Below, piece after piece: positions 53,957-63,810 of a DNA stretch of 64,000 nt (the stretch's first letter is position 1; every line of letters begins with the position of its first letter). Under the pieces are notes generated by a model. That model was not told the DNA's origin and did no database searches. It was given only the letters and a program-made list of their open reading frames with translations. The DNA lies in the NCBI RefSeq assembly GCF_003113495.2, contig NZ_CP084506.1, forward strand, positions 2,914,001 through 2,978,000, written 5' to 3'. Origin of the DNA: Edwardsiella tarda ATCC 15947 = NBRC 105688. Lineage in GTDB: Bacteria > Pseudomonadota > Gammaproteobacteria > Enterobacterales > Enterobacteriaceae. The translations under genes were made by a program, and so were the position numbers.

Positions 53957-53980
53957 AGGGGGAGTTTCACTCCCCCTTAT
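53957..53980 (+). terminator. probable yaaJ terminator
   Basis: AGGGGGAG / CTCCCCCT with a 5-base loop just after the stop; only a short TAT tail follows. Confidence 0.6.
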
Positions 53981-54064
53981 CCCTATCACAGCAATTTTTC
54001 CCGCCCGCACGCCAGTTTGCTAAAGTAGACGAAGTTACCCTTTTCTCTCTTGTAGGATGCCGCC

Positions 54065-54841
54065 ATGCTGACGATTATCTCCCCAGCTAAAACGTTGGAC
54101 TACTGCTCCCCACTCGCCACACAACGCTATACGCAACCGTTAATGTTGGCGCAAGCCGAAACGTTGATGCAGACGGTGCGAACCCTGACGCCAGCACAAT
54201 TGGCCTCGCTGATGAAGATCAGTGACAAGCTGGCCGGGTTGAATGCCGCGCGCTTCGCCGAGTGGCAACCCCATTTCACCCCGGAGAATGCCCGCCAAGC
54301 AATACTGGCATTTAAAGGCGACGTGTATAGCGGACTCCAAGCCGAAGACTTCAACGAGGCAGACTTCGACTTCGCTCAGCAGCATCTGTGTATGCTCTCC
54401 GGGCTCTATGGACTGCTACGCCCTCTGGATCTGATGATGCCCTATCGTCTGGAGATGGGAACCCGGCTGCATACCCCCTATGGCAATGATCTGTATGCCT
54501 ACTGGGGTGACCAGATCACCCGCCAACTGAACCAACAACTACGGCAGCAGGGAGATCGGGTCGTCATTAACCTGGCATCGGACGAATACTTTAAGGCGAT
54601 CAACCCTCGCATCCTGGAGGGCGAATTGATCAAACCTATCTTTATGGATGAAAAGAATGGCAGCTTTAAGGTGATCAGTTTCTACGCCAAGAAGGCGCGC
54701 GGACTGATGAGTCGCTTTATCATCAAGCAACGATTGCAGGATCCCGAGCAGCTAAAGGCGTTCGATCTGGAGGGATACGCTTTCGCCGGGGAGAGCCAGG
54801 GCCGACTGGGACGCGAACTGCTGTTCCAACGCCGCCACTAA
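54065..54841 (+). CDS. yaaA: peroxide stress protein YaaA (DUF328)
   Basis: In E. coli an OxyR-induced protein that limits free iron and DNA damage under peroxide stress; it binds DNA. The 258 residues align fully ([61 protein letters not shown]). AGGA lies before the ATG. Convergent with thrC. An OxyR site was not searched out. Confidence 0.95.
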   Translation: MLTIISPAKTLDYCSPLATQRYTQPLMLAQAETLMQTVRTLTPAQLASLMKISDKLAGLNAARFAEWQPHFTPENARQAILAFKGDVYSGLQAEDFNEADFDFAQQHLCMLSGLYGLLRPLDLMMPYRLEMGTRLHTPYGNDLYAYWGDQITRQLNQQLRQQGDRVVINLASDEYFKAINPRILEGELIKPIFMDEKNGSFKVISFYAKKARGLMSRFIIKQRLQDPEQLKAFDLEGYAFAGESQGRLGRELLFQRRH

Positions 54842-54888
54842 CGCCCGCCCCGATAAAGCCGCCCCCGCCACCTGCGGGGGCCGGCCTC

Positions 54889-56175
54889 TCACGCGTCGGT
54901 CAACAGGAATGCCCGTAGGTGAGAGAACTCCGCCGGTAACGTCTGTGACAGCAGCGGCAGGTCAGCACGCTCGGCTAACGCCGCCGGTAACGGCAGAGCG
55001 CGATCCAAGATACGCTCCACCGACTCGGCGAACTTGGCCGGGTGCGCGGTCCCTAGGAACAGACCATACTCGCCGGGACGTAGGTTTGCGCGTAATACCT
55101 GATAGGCGATGGCGGCATGGGGCTCACTGACATAGCCCTGGGCAGCCAGTGCCCGCATCGCCTCCTCGGTCTGCGCATCGTCCAACGCCCCATAGTCCAA
55201 GGCCGCCAGCGGCCACTCACGACGGCGGAACAACTCCTCGACCCGCGGCCAGTTGTTGGGGCGGCTGACATCCATGGCGTTAGAGAGGGTCGCTACCGTG
55301 TCGTGTGGCTGCCAAGCGCCGCTGGCCAGGAAACGAGGAACCGTATCGTTAGCATTCGTGGCCGCGATGAAACGCTTCACCGGCAATCCCAGCGATTGGG
55401 CCAGTAAGCCCGCGGTCAGATCGCCGAAGTTGCCGCTCGGTACCGAAATCACCAACTGATTGCGCGCCGCCTGTGGGAGTTGCGCCACCGCCTCAAAGTA
55501 GTAGCAGACCTGCGCCAACAGGCGGCTGATGTTGATCGAGTTTGCCGAATTCAACCCCAGTTGCTCACGCAACGCCGCATCGTCAAACGCCTGCTTGACC
55601 AACGCCTGGCAATCATCGAAGTCGCCCTCGATCGCCACGGTACGAGTATTACCGCCCAGGGTGCAGAACAGCTTCTCCTGCAACGGACTGATCTTCCCGC
55701 GCGGGTAGAGGATCACCACCTGTACGTTATCCAGACCATAGAAGGCATGCGCGACCGCGGCGCCGGTATCGCCCGAGGTCGCCGTCAAGATGGTGACAGG
55801 TCGATCCCCCGCCACCTGTTGTAGCATCTGCGCCATAAAGCGCCCGCCAAAGTCTTTAAAGGCCAGCGTCGGGCCATGGAACAACTCCAGCGTCGCAATG
55901 TCATCGCTCACCGGCACAACCGGCGCCGGAAAGGTAAAGGCGGCGCGTACCCGCGCCAATAAGGTTGCGAACGGAAACTCATCGCCCAGGTAGGCCGCTA
56001 AGATATGGGCGCTACGCGTCACAAAATCTTGGGCCAGTAAGGCATCGATCTCACTCCGCTCAAACGACGGCAATGCATGGGGGAAAAATAACCCCTGCTG
56101 ACGGCCCAGTCCCTGAACCAGCGCCTGGGCAAAGTTAACCTGCTCGTTATGATCTTTCAGATTGTACAGTTTCAT
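54889..56175 (-). CDS. thrC: threonine synthase
   Basis: PLP enzyme turning phosphohomoserine into threonine. 428 residues, same as E. coli. The PLP-binding Lys107 is in GPTLAFKDFGG, and the phosphate-binding SGDTGAA and SVPSGNFGD segments are intact. Last gene of thrLABC, three bases after thrB. Confidence 0.97.
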   Translation of the reverse strand: MKLYNLKDHNEQVNFAQALVQGLGRQQGLFFPHALPSFERSEIDALLAQDFVTRSAHILAAYLGDEFPFATLLARVRAAFTFPAPVVPVSDDIATLELFHGPTLAFKDFGGRFMAQMLQQVAGDRPVTILTATSGDTGAAVAHAFYGLDNVQVVILYPRGKISPLQEKLFCTLGGNTRTVAIEGDFDDCQALVKQAFDDAALREQLGLNSANSINISRLLAQVCYYFEAVAQLPQAARNQLVISVPSGNFGDLTAGLLAQSLGLPVKRFIAATNANDTVPRFLASGAWQPHDTVATLSNAMDVSRPNNWPRVEELFRRREWPLAALDYGALDDAQTEEAMRALAAQGYVSEPHAAIAYQVLRANLRPGEYGLFLGTAHPAKFAESVERILDRALPLPAALAERADLPLLSQTLPAEFSHLRAFLLTDA

Positions 56176-56178
56176 GGC

Positions 56179-57108
56179 TTATCCCAGTTGTCGTGCGCCC
56201 GCCGTATCCAGACGGCAAATATGAACGAATCCCTGCTCATTTTGCAGGTAGTGTTGTGCCAACCAATGCGCCACCTGTTGGGCAACGGCCTGATCGTCGC
56301 ACACGGCGAACAACGTCGGCCCCGAACCCGAGATGCCACATGCCAGCGCACCAAGGTGCTCCGCCGCCTGGCGTGCTTCGAGAAACCCGGGCAGCAGGCC
56401 GCTACGGTAAGGTTCGGCGATCACATCCTGCATCAAGGCCGCAGCCAACTGGGGTTGACGCGTATGGCAGGCATGAATAAAACCGGCCAGATTGCGTCCA
56501 TGGCGGATACAGTCGGCACGGGGATAGTGTGGCGGTAGAATGGCGCGCGCCTCGGCGGTGGAGACCTTGATCCCCGGATAGGCCATCACCCAAAGCCACT
56601 CATCGAAACAGGGTACCGGTTGACTGATGATCCCCTGAGCCTCGACCATCAATTGCACCCCACCCAGATAGCAGGGGGCGACGTTATCGTAATGCACGCT
56701 ACCGGAGATTCGGCCCTCCAACTCCCCCATCAGAGTCAATAGCTGGTGTGGCGTGAGGGGGTCACCGGCAAAGCGATTCAACGCCGCCAAGGCCGCGACG
56801 ACGGAACAGGCGCTAGAGCCCAACCCTGAGCCGATCGGCATGTTCTTTTCCAACACCATTTCGACGGCCAACTCGTGTCCGATCTCGGCGCAAAAACGCT
56901 GCCAACACTGATAGACAATATTCTCTTGCTCGTTCGCAGGCAGGCTCGCGACGAAGCGGCCACGACACGCCAGGGAGAAACGATCGCTGGCGGTGACGCT
57001 AACACAGTCCCCCAGTAGACTGCCATCCAGCGGTGTAACGGCCGCGCCCAGCACGTCGAAGCCGACGCTAACGTTGCCGATCGAGGCCGGCGCATAGATC
57101 GTCACCAT
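56179..57108 (-). CDS. thrB: homoserine kinase
   Basis: GHMP-family kinase phosphorylating homoserine. 309 residues with the ATP-binding glycine-rich motif [15 protein letters not shown] near 91-105 and the C-terminal [11 protein letters not shown]. It starts one base after the thrA stop, so expression is coupled. Confidence 0.97.
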   Translation of the reverse strand: MVTIYAPASIGNVSVGFDVLGAAVTPLDGSLLGDCVSVTASDRFSLACRGRFVASLPANEQENIVYQCWQRFCAEIGHELAVEMVLEKNMPIGSGLGSSACSVVAALAALNRFAGDPLTPHQLLTLMGELEGRISGSVHYDNVAPCYLGGVQLMVEAQGIISQPVPCFDEWLWVMAYPGIKVSTAEARAILPPHYPRADCIRHGRNLAGFIHACHTRQPQLAAALMQDVIAEPYRSGLLPGFLEARQAAEHLGALACGISGSGPTLFAVCDDQAVAQQVAHWLAQHYLQNEQGFVHICRLDTAGARQLG

Positions 57109-57109
57109 G

Positions 57110-59569
57110 TTATACCCCCAGTTTCCATGACAGCGTACGCAACAGATCGGCGAACACGCCGGCAGCCGTCACCTCATTACCCGCGCCATAACCGCGTAGG
57201 ACCAGCGGCAGCGGCTGATAGTAATGGCTATAAAACGCCAGGGCGTTCTCGCCATTTTTCACCTTATACAGTGCATCGTTGCCATCCACCTCGGTGATGC
57301 GAACCACGCAGCGACCCTGATCGATCTCGCCGACATAGCGCAATACACAGCCACGCGCACGCGCCGCCGCCACCCGCGCGGCGAAACCCTCGTCCAGACG
57401 TGCCAGGTTAGACAAAAAGGCCTCGACCTCCCCACTCGCATCGAAGCTCGCGGGTAGCACCGGCTCGACCCGAATGTCCGCCAACTCCAAGGTATAGCCC
57501 GCTTCGCGGGCTAGGATCAACAGCTTGCGCGCCACATCCATACCAGAGAGATCATCGCGCGGATCCGGTTCGGTATAGCCTAATTGACGTGCCTCGGCGG
57601 TAGCCTGGGAGAAGGATGCCCCCTCCTCCAGTCGACCAAAAATAAACGAGAGCGAGCCGGAAAGAATGCCGCTGAAGCGCTGGAGCTCATCGCCGGCGCT
57701 CAACAGGTTTTGTAGATTCTCGATCACCGGCAGCCCCGCCCCCACGTTCGTGTCATACAGGAACTTACGTCGGCTCCCCGCCGCCCGCTGACGCAACAGA
57801 TGGTAGTAATCCATCGAGGCAGTGTTCGCCTTCTTGTTGGGCGTCACCACATGGAAACCGTTAGCCAAGAAGTCGGCATACTGATCGGCGAGCGTCTGGC
57901 TGGAGGTACAGTCGACGATCACCGGATTCAGCAAATGGTAGTCATTGACCAGACGGATCAGCCGCCCCAGGTTAAACGGCTCCGACGCCTGCGCCAGGGA
58001 CTCTCGCCACTGCGCCATGTCGATACCATGTACATTGGTCAGCAATGCCTTCGAGTTGGCGATGCCGCATACCCGTAGATCGATATGTTTACGCTTCAAC
58101 CAGGCTTGCTGGCGTTCGATCTGTGCCAGCAGCGCCCCACCGACACCGCCGACGCCGATCACAAAGACCTCGATCACCTGATCGGTATTAAACAGCATCT
58201 GGTGCGTTACCCGCACGGCGGTGGTGGCCACATCGTTACTGACCACTACGGAGATAGAGCGCTCCGACGATCCTTGGGCGATGGCCACGATATTGATATT
58301 GGCGCGCGCCAACGCCGAAAAGAACTTCGCCGAAATACCACGTAGGGTACGCATACCATCGCCGACCACGGAGATGATGGCCAGATGCTCCGTCACATCT
58401 AGCGGCTCCAACAGGCCATCTTTCAGCTCCAGATAGAACTCCTCCTGTAGCGCCTGGCAGGCCCGTTGCAGCTCACGCTGCGGAACACAGAAACTAATGC
58501 TGTACTCAGAGGAGGATTGGGTGATCAGCACCACCGAAATGCCACTGCGCGACATCACGGCGAAGACCCTGGCCGCCATGCCGATCATCCCCTTCATCCC
58601 CGGCCCCGAGACGTTGATCATCGCCATATTGTTCAGATGGGTGATGCCTTTGACCGGCAACGCCGCATCACCCCGCTGTGCACCGATCAGGGTACCGGGT
58701 GCCTGCGGATTGGCAGTATTCTTTATCAGGCAAGGGATCTGAAACTGGGCGATGGGAGAGATCGTTCGCGGGTGCAATACCTTAGCCCCGAAGTAGGAAA
58801 GCTCCATCGCCTCCTGATAGGACATGGCATCCAGTAAACGCGCATCCGGCACCAGGCGGGGATCGCAGGTATACACGCCGTCGACGTCGGTCCAGATCTC
58901 GCAACATTCGGCACGCAAACAGGCCGCTAACACCGCCGCAGAATAGTCAGAGCCGTTACGCCCCAAGACCACCAGCTCCCCCTGCTCATTGCCGGCGGTA
59001 AAACCGGCCATCAAGACTACGCTATCCGCCGGGATGCCTAGCGCGGCGATACGACGACTGGATTCGGCAATATCGACACTCGACTCGAGGTAACCACCGC
59101 GTGCCAGTAGACTACTGACCGGATCGATGACGCTAACACGCCGGCCGCGCGCCTGGAGTAGCGCGGCCATGATGGCGATGGAGAGCTTTTCACCCCGGCA
59201 GATCAATGCCGCGTTGACGCTATCCGGGCATTGCCCCAACAGAGAGATACCATGTAACACCTGGCGAATCTGGCCAAATTCTTGGCTCACCCGCAGACGC
59301 AGCGATGCGGCATCGAATCCCGGCTGCGCCTGAGCCAGGCCCTCCAACAGATCGGTAAAAATCTTCTCGGCTTCGCCTAGGATCGGTTGTACATCCTGGC
59401 CGGCAATGGTGCGATCGATCAGCGCGACCAAGTGGTTGGTGATGCGGGCCGGAGCAGACAGCACGGCGGCGACCTGTCCTTGGGCGGCGTTACTCTCCAG
59501 AATGTCGGCCACGCTGATCACGCGCTGAGCGTTGGCGACCGATGTTCCGCCGAACTTTAATACTTTCAT
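57110..59569 (-). CDS. thrA: bifunctional aspartokinase I / homoserine dehydrogenase I
   Basis: Catalyses the first and third steps of threonine synthesis and is threonine-inhibited in E. coli. The ATG at 59569 (GGAGAGAG just upstream) gives 819 residues starting [15 protein letters not shown]; the E. coli protein has 820. An N-terminal kinase domain is followed by ACT-type regulatory domains (about 310-450, [11 protein letters not shown] and [10 protein letters not shown]). The Rossmann motif [12 protein letters not shown] near 468 starts the dehydrogenase domain. Confidence 0.97.
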   Translation of the reverse strand: MKVLKFGGTSVANAQRVISVADILESNAAQGQVAAVLSAPARITNHLVALIDRTIAGQDVQPILGEAEKIFTDLLEGLAQAQPGFDAASLRLRVSQEFGQIRQVLHGISLLGQCPDSVNAALICRGEKLSIAIMAALLQARGRRVSVIDPVSSLLARGGYLESSVDIAESSRRIAALGIPADSVVLMAGFTAGNEQGELVVLGRNGSDYSAAVLAACLRAECCEIWTDVDGVYTCDPRLVPDARLLDAMSYQEAMELSYFGAKVLHPRTISPIAQFQIPCLIKNTANPQAPGTLIGAQRGDAALPVKGITHLNNMAMINVSGPGMKGMIGMAARVFAVMSRSGISVVLITQSSSEYSISFCVPQRELQRACQALQEEFYLELKDGLLEPLDVTEHLAIISVVGDGMRTLRGISAKFFSALARANINIVAIAQGSSERSISVVVSNDVATTAVRVTHQMLFNTDQVIEVFVIGVGGVGGALLAQIERQQAWLKRKHIDLRVCGIANSKALLTNVHGIDMAQWRESLAQASEPFNLGRLIRLVNDYHLLNPVIVDCTSSQTLADQYADFLANGFHVVTPNKKANTASMDYYHLLRQRAAGSRRKFLYDTNVGAGLPVIENLQNLLSAGDELQRFSGILSGSLSFIFGRLEEGASFSQATAEARQLGYTEPDPRDDLSGMDVARKLLILAREAGYTLELADIRVEPVLPASFDASGEVEAFLSNLARLDEGFAARVAAARARGCVLRYVGEIDQGRCVVRITEVDGNDALYKVKNGENALAFYSHYYQPLPLVLRGYGAGNEVTAAGVFADLLRTLSWKLGV

Positions 59570-59591
59570 CTGACTCTCTCCGAATTTGGCC

Positions 59592-59627
59592 GAAAAAAAA
59601 GCCCGCACTGTGAAGTGCGGGCTTTTT
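59592..59627 (-). terminator. thr operon attenuator
   Basis: Minus strand: 11-bp stem AAGCCCGCACT / AGTGCGGGCTT with a four-base loop and a run of eight T. It lies between the leader peptide and thrA, as in the E. coli thr attenuator. Confidence 0.92.
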
Positions 59628-59649
59628 CATTTTCACTTTTCTGTATGCG

Positions 59650-59721
59650 TCAGCCCGCCCCGTTACTGGTTGTACCGGTGGTGGTAATTGTAGTGATGAT
59701 ATTCAGGCTGAAGTTACGCAT
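59650..59721 (-). CDS. thrL: thr operon leader peptide
   Basis: A 23-residue ORF in the attenuator leader: MRNFSLNIITT, ITTTGTTSNGAG in order. It has seven Thr and three Ile codons, placed just before the attenuator stem. E. coli ThrL (21 residues) is richer in Thr/Ile but ends in the same NGAG. Stalling at Thr or Ile codons when those tRNAs are uncharged would let transcription proceed into thrABC. Confidence 0.9.
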   Translation of the reverse strand: MRNFSLNIITTITTTGTTSNGAG

Positions 59722-59750
59722 AGTCTGTCCAAGTTATTCCTGTGTCTGCC

Positions 59751-59785
59751 CTATATTGGTTAAAGCAAAGCCAACGGTGAGTCAA
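59751..59785 (-). promoter_or_regulatory. thrLABC promoter
   Basis: Minus strand has TTGACT and, further on, CTTTAACCAATATAGG, the last part identical to the E. coli thr promoter. It lies about 35 bases before thrL. Confidence 0.65.
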
Positions 59786-59927
59786 CCTATTTCTATTTTG
59801 TGACATCGATCGCAGCCTATTTTCGGCAGTTTTAAAAACTAATAAATCATAATTATTAGAATAAAATCATGGCCAATTGGCCGCACTCCGCCACACATCA
59901 CCAATCAACTCACCAAATAACCAAGGA

Positions 59928-60644
59928 TTATCCTTTTTCGTGTTTCTTCGCCGCTAACCCGTTATTCAAAGCAGATTCGATGTCATGTAGCAAACGATGC
60001 AGCATGGCGGTATCCCGTTGCGCCAACAGACCGAGACGTTGGGCGAGCCAATCGCTCAGTTTACTGTCATCCTCGACGCCTAACGTCTCAAGTAGACGCG
60101 TCGTTCGTGCCCGTAAAGCAGCCAACTGCTCTCCTTGCGCCGCCGGCTCCGCGACCGCGTGTACCTGCATCAATGAAGAGAGCTGGTAGCAAAAGACCAT
60201 CACGGCCTGCCCCAGATTTAACGAGGGATAATCGGCGGCCATGGGCACCCCCGTCAACAAATCCACCAGCGCCAGTTCATCGTTGGTCAGCCCGGAATCC
60301 TCTCGGCCAAAGACCAACGCACAACTCGCCATCCACTGCTGCTTTTCCTGCAAGATACCGACTAACTCCGGCGGTGTGCAGTAATAATGGAAACGGGCGC
60401 GACTGCGCGCCGTCGAGGCTACACTGAACTCGACATCCGCTAATGCCTGCTCCAAGGTGGCAAAATGACAGGCATTATCCAGAATATCGCCAGCCCCGTG
60501 CGCCACCCAACGCGCCGCAGGTTCACGATCCGCCTGACTATCCACGATGCGTAACGAAGTGAAGCCCATAGTTTTCATCGCTCGCGCCGCCGCGCCTACA
60601 TTCTCCGCCCTGGCCGGAGCGACCAGTACAATATGAATTTGCAT
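59928..60644 (-). CDS. yjtD: SPOUT-family RNA methyltransferase LasT (YjtD)
   Basis: TrmH/SpoU-type methyltransferase related to TrmJ; its substrate in E. coli is not settled. The ATG at 60644 gives 238 residues beginning MQIHIVLVAPARAENVGAAARA, in line with E. coli YjtD (228); upstream in-frame residues are unrelated. SPOUT motifs ARAENVGAAARAM, VFGREDSGLTNDEL and SLNLGQAVMV are intact. Position between thrL and arcA matches E. coli. Confidence 0.92.
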   Translation of the reverse strand: MQIHIVLVAPARAENVGAAARAMKTMGFTSLRIVDSQADREPAARWVAHGAGDILDNACHFATLEQALADVEFSVASTARSRARFHYYCTPPELVGILQEKQQWMASCALVFGREDSGLTNDELALVDLLTGVPMAADYPSLNLGQAVMVFCYQLSSLMQVHAVAEPAAQGEQLAALRARTTRLLETLGVEDDSKLSDWLAQRLGLLAQRDTAMLHRLLHDIESALNNGLAAKKHEKG

Positions 60645-61067
60645 ATTTAGTGCCTGTTTTTTTACCGAGGCGCACACTCTACCCCGCCAAACACCATTTT
60701 TCTACGCCGCATTTTTACTACATATTTTTAACAAAAAATAACGTTTCCATTTGTTAAATAACCTTCTTTGCAAAAATTCTCACTCATTAACATCGAAATG
60801 CAAATTTCACAAAAAATATGTCAATATTGTTATTATATTCATGAAGTTATTTATTATTTAATAGCAAAAAACTCCGTTTGCTAAGCGCGACCTATCCAGG
60901 CGAACCCGCTGGAGAAATCGCTATGAGAGAGGCATTAAGCTTGCAAACTTGTAAGTGTTTTTCACAAATCTGTTAACGTGCTACAATTGGACTTGATATA
61001 TGTCAACAAAGGATAGTTTTGTTAGGTGGCATTTGACGCATGCGCTGTTATATTGCTGTTAATAGGG
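60645..61067. other. arcA-side upstream region, AT-rich, no gene recognised in this part
   Basis: About 420 bases. Contains the lasT promoter side and, toward the right, the FNR-like box and a TATATT -10 (61049-61054) that would serve arcA with a long leader. Confidence 0.4.
60993..61006. promoter_or_regulatory. FNR-like binding site upstream of arcA
   Basis: TTGATATATGTCAA fits the FNR consensus TTGAT-N4-ATCAA with one mismatch. arcA is FNR-activated in E. coli. If the TATATT at 61049-61054 is the -10, the box is centred near -61, a known activating position. Start site not measured. Confidence 0.6.
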
Positions 61068-61190
61068 TTAGGATGTGCGCCGCTTTTGGCACCACCGGGG
61101 CTGTAGGGAGTGACACCCCCTGACCAACCTAGCGATGTTGTTGACGTTGATGGAAAGTGCATCAAGAACGAGTTTACGTACTTTAGTCAC
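61068..61190 (-). CDS. yjjY: YjjY-like small ORF opposite the arcA leader
   Basis: A GTG-started frame of 40 residues reads (V)TKVRKLVLDALSINVNNIA, matching the start of E. coli YjjY (TKVR..VLDALSINVNNI) found at the same place, divergent from arcA. The C-terminal half differs. GGGGCTC precedes the GTG. It may be a true small protein, or the DNA may be conserved because of the arcA leader on the other strand; I cannot tell which. Confidence 0.5.
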   Translation of the reverse strand: MTKVRKLVLDALSINVNNIARLVRGCHSLQPRWCQKRRTS

Positions 61191-61292
61191 TAGAGCCCCG
61201 CGGTTGAACCGCCCATATTTGGTGATCTGGGTTCCCGGACTGCTGTACACCCCCTATTTTTCTATTTTGTTGGCAATTTTAGGTAGCAAAAC

Positions 61293-62009
61293 ATGCAGAC
61301 CCCGCACATTCTGATCGTCGAGGACGAACTCGTCACTCGCAATACGTTAAAAAGTATTTTCGAAGCGGAAGGTTATATCGTTCATGAAGCCAATGATGGT
61401 GCCGAGATGCATCAGATTCTGTCTGAATTCGACATCAATCTGGTCATCATGGACATCAACCTGCCTGGGAAAAACGGCCTGCTGCTGGCACGCGAGTTGC
61501 GTGAGCAGGCAAATGTCGCACTGATGTTCCTGACCGGTCGCGATAACGAAGTGGATAAGATCCTCGGCCTGGAAATCGGTGCCGATGATTACATCACTAA
61601 ACCGTTTAACCCGCGTGAACTGACCATCCGTGCCCGTAACCTGCTCTCCCGCACCATGAACCTGGGTAGCGGCAGCGAAGAGCGTAAAAGCGTCGAGCAC
61701 TATCGTTTCAACGGTTGGGAGCTGGACATCAACAGCCGCTCTTTGGTCAGCCCGGACGGTGAACAGTACAAGCTGCCGCGCAGCGAGTTCCGCGCCATGC
61801 TGCACTTCTGCGAGAACCCGGGTAAGATCCAGTCTCGTGCTGAACTGCTGAAGAAGATGACCGGCCGTGAACTGAAGCCGCACGATCGTACGGTAGACGT
61901 CACCATCCGTCGTATCCGTAAGCACTTCGAGTCGACGCCGGATACGCCAGAGATCATCGCCACCATCCATGGCGAAGGCTACCGTTTCTGCGGCGATCTG
62001 GAAGAGTAA
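61293..62009 (+). CDS. arcA: response regulator ArcA
   Basis: OmpR/PhoB-type regulator of the ArcAB redox system; represses aerobic genes under low oxygen. 238 residues with the phospho-accepting Asp54 in [10 protein letters not shown], the conserved Lys in [11 protein letters not shown], and a C-terminal winged-helix domain (about 135-235). Preceded by a long leader. The sensor arcB is not in this window. Confidence 0.97.
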   Translation: MQTPHILIVEDELVTRNTLKSIFEAEGYIVHEANDGAEMHQILSEFDINLVIMDINLPGKNGLLLARELREQANVALMFLTGRDNEVDKILGLEIGADDYITKPFNPRELTIRARNLLSRTMNLGSGSEERKSVEHYRFNGWELDINSRSLVSPDGEQYKLPRSEFRAMLHFCENPGKIQSRAELLKKMTGRELKPHDRTVDVTIRRIRKHFESTPDTPEIIATIHGEGYRFCGDLEE

Positions 62010-62034
62010 TCCACGACGCCTGAGGCGATATAGC

Positions 62035-62067
62035 AAGAAAAAAGGCCGGGTTATCCCGGCCTTTTTG
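62035..62067 (+). terminator. intrinsic terminator after arcA
   Basis: AAAGGCCGGG / CCCGGCCTTT with a TTAT loop and a run of T. It is just left of the IS200-type element. Confidence 0.9.
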
Positions 62068-62188
62068 TTGTCAGCTTTAAACCACCTCCTCGGGAGGTGG
62101 TGATTGTCCCTGTGAGGCTATAGCCTGAAGGAAGCCCATGCCAGAAAATTCCAGCTTACTCACCACAAGTAAGAAGGAAATCACTGAC

Positions 62189-62626
62189 ATGAGCAGTTAT
62201 AGAAGTTCAGCACATGTATTCTGGCGTTGCAAATATCACTTGGTGTGGACGCCAAAGTATCGCTACAAGGTTTTAACAGGGGCGGTAGGTAAAGAGCTTT
62301 ATCGCTCAGTTTATATACTTTGCAATATGAAAGATTGTGAGGTACTTGAATTGAATGTTCAGACAGACCATGTTCATCTTGTCGTGATGATCCCACCGAA
62401 ACTCTCGATCTCAACGCTGATGGGCGTCCTGAAAGGGCGCACAGGTATTCGTCTCTACAACAAGTTTCCGCATATACGAAAGAAGCTGTGGGGTAATCAT
62501 TTTTGGGCGAGGGGATACTTTGCAGACACAGTTGGAGTGAACGAAGAAATTATCAGACGCTACGTGAGGCATCAGGATAAGAAAGATCAAGAATACGAGC
62601 AGCAAATGGCGTTATTACAGGATTAA
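62189..62626 (+). CDS. tnpA: IS200-type Y1 transposase TnpA
   Basis: Start at ATG 62189 with AAGGA upstream; 145 residues, normal for IS200-type TnpA. The HUH metal motif is in QTDHVHLVVMI, and the catalytic Tyr in IIRRYVRHQ near residue 127. This single-strand transposase acts at hairpin ends. The frame is undamaged. Confidence 0.92.
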   Translation: MSSYRSSAHVFWRCKYHLVWTPKYRYKVLTGAVGKELYRSVYILCNMKDCEVLELNVQTDHVHLVVMIPPKLSISTLMGVLKGRTGIRLYNKFPHIRKKLWGNHFWARGYFADTVGVNEEIIRRYVRHQDKKDQEYEQQMALLQD

Positions 62627-62635
62627 AACGAACAA

Positions 62636-62660
62636 GGCCCCCTTTTAGGGGGCCCCATTT
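62636..62660 (+). terminator. hairpin after tnpA
   Basis: GGCCCCC / GGGGGCC with a TTTTA loop 10 bases after the tnpA stop; no long T-run. Confidence 0.55.
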
Positions 62661-62706
62661 AAAGCCACCTCTTCAAGAGGTGGATTTTTACTATCGAGCG
62701 CGCGGA

Positions 62707-63798
62707 TTAACGCGCATTCTGCCGCCACCATTCGGCCAGCATAATCCCGGTCGCAACCGACACGTTCAGACTCTCTACGCTACCGGTGCCGCCGATGGAA
62801 ATGCTCAAATCACCTTGACGCAACGTACCGTCAGACAGACCATCCCCTTCATGACCCACGACCAAGACGATCTTCGCCGGCAACGTCGCGCGATGTAATT
62901 GCGTCGTTCCCTTATGGCTCGACGTCGTCACGATGGTATAACCGGCACGACGGAAGGTATCCAGCGTAGCGGCAAAATCCTCCGCATCAATGGCCTGGAC
63001 ATGCTCGGCGCCCCCTTCGGCGGTACGCACTGCCGCCCCCGACTCCAATGCGGCACTTTCTGGCGCCATGATGCCACGGATGCCGAAATGGGCACAGGTA
63101 CGCATGATACCGCCCAGGTTATGCGGGTTTGCGACATTCTCCAGCGCTAACACACAATCGACCGCCTGCTCAGCCTGTGAGGCCAGATACTGCTGAGCGT
63201 CGAGAGAGCGACGCTTCTTGATCAGGAAGCAGACGCCGCCATGATGATCGGTACCGGAAGCCTTAGTCAGCTCGGCATCATCGACCACATGGTAAGCCTT
63301 ACGATTGGCCGCCATCCAACGCAATGCATCACGGAAACGCGGGGTAACCGACTGCAAGAACCAGGCGCGGACGATCGCCTCCGGGCGGCTAGCAAAGAGC
63401 GCCTGACAGGCATTCTCACCATATACACGCGTCTCTTCGGCGCGCTGACGACGCAGCTGCTCGGGATCGATAAAGCTTTTGCCGCTGATGCCGCCATGGT
63501 CGCTTCCCACTCCCTGATCCGGGCTATCACCCAGCGCAACGGTTCGCCACGGTGAACGCTCACCGCTCGGCTTATCCGCACGTGCCGGACGTCCGCCGCG
63601 CTCATTACGCGAGCGATCATTACGCGGGCGATCACCACGATCACGATCGCCACGACCACGCTCGGGGCGCTCACCCCGTCCACCTTGTCCCTGACGTCCC
63701 TTGCCTGATGGGCGCGACGAACGCGCGTCCGTCGTATCCGCATCGCGGACGTACATCACTTTTACCTTACCGTTCTTGCCATTCAAAGAGTCGTTCAT
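62707..63798 (-). CDS. yfiF: TrmH-family RNA methyltransferase YfiF
   Basis: 363 residues from the ATG at 63798 (GGAG 6 bases upstream); E. coli YfiF is 345. After a conserved start ([13 protein letters not shown]) comes a long, disordered Arg/Gly/Asp-rich tract (about residues 25-85). Then a SpoU substrate-binding domain ([21 protein letters not shown]) and the catalytic SPOUT domain with [22 protein letters not shown] and the C-terminal [17 protein letters not shown]. The target RNA is unknown. In E. coli it lies next to trxC, far from arcA. Confidence 0.93.
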   Translation of the reverse strand: MNDSLNGKNGKVKVMYVRDADTTDARSSRPSGKGRQGQGGRGERPERGRGDRDRGDRPRNDRSRNERGGRPARADKPSGERSPWRTVALGDSPDQGVGSDHGGISGKSFIDPEQLRRQRAEETRVYGENACQALFASRPEAIVRAWFLQSVTPRFRDALRWMAANRKAYHVVDDAELTKASGTDHHGGVCFLIKKRRSLDAQQYLASQAEQAVDCVLALENVANPHNLGGIMRTCAHFGIRGIMAPESAALESGAAVRTAEGGAEHVQAIDAEDFAATLDTFRRAGYTIVTTSSHKGTTQLHRATLPAKIVLVVGHEGDGLSDGTLRQGDLSISIGGTGSVESLNVSVATGIMLAEWWRQNAR

Positions 63799-63810
63799 TG
63801 CTTTCTCCAC

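Larger units (their letters stand above)
62076..62690 (+). mobile_element. IS200/IS605-family insertion sequence
   Basis: A single tnpA gene is flanked by a left-end hairpin (ACCACCTCC / GGAGGTGGT, 62081-62101) and a similar right-end hairpin (CCACCTC / GAGGTGG, 62665-62683). No accessory tnpB is present and there are no terminal inverted repeats, as usual for the IS200 group. Limits are approximate. It looks intact and lies between arcA and yfiF. Confidence 0.8.
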
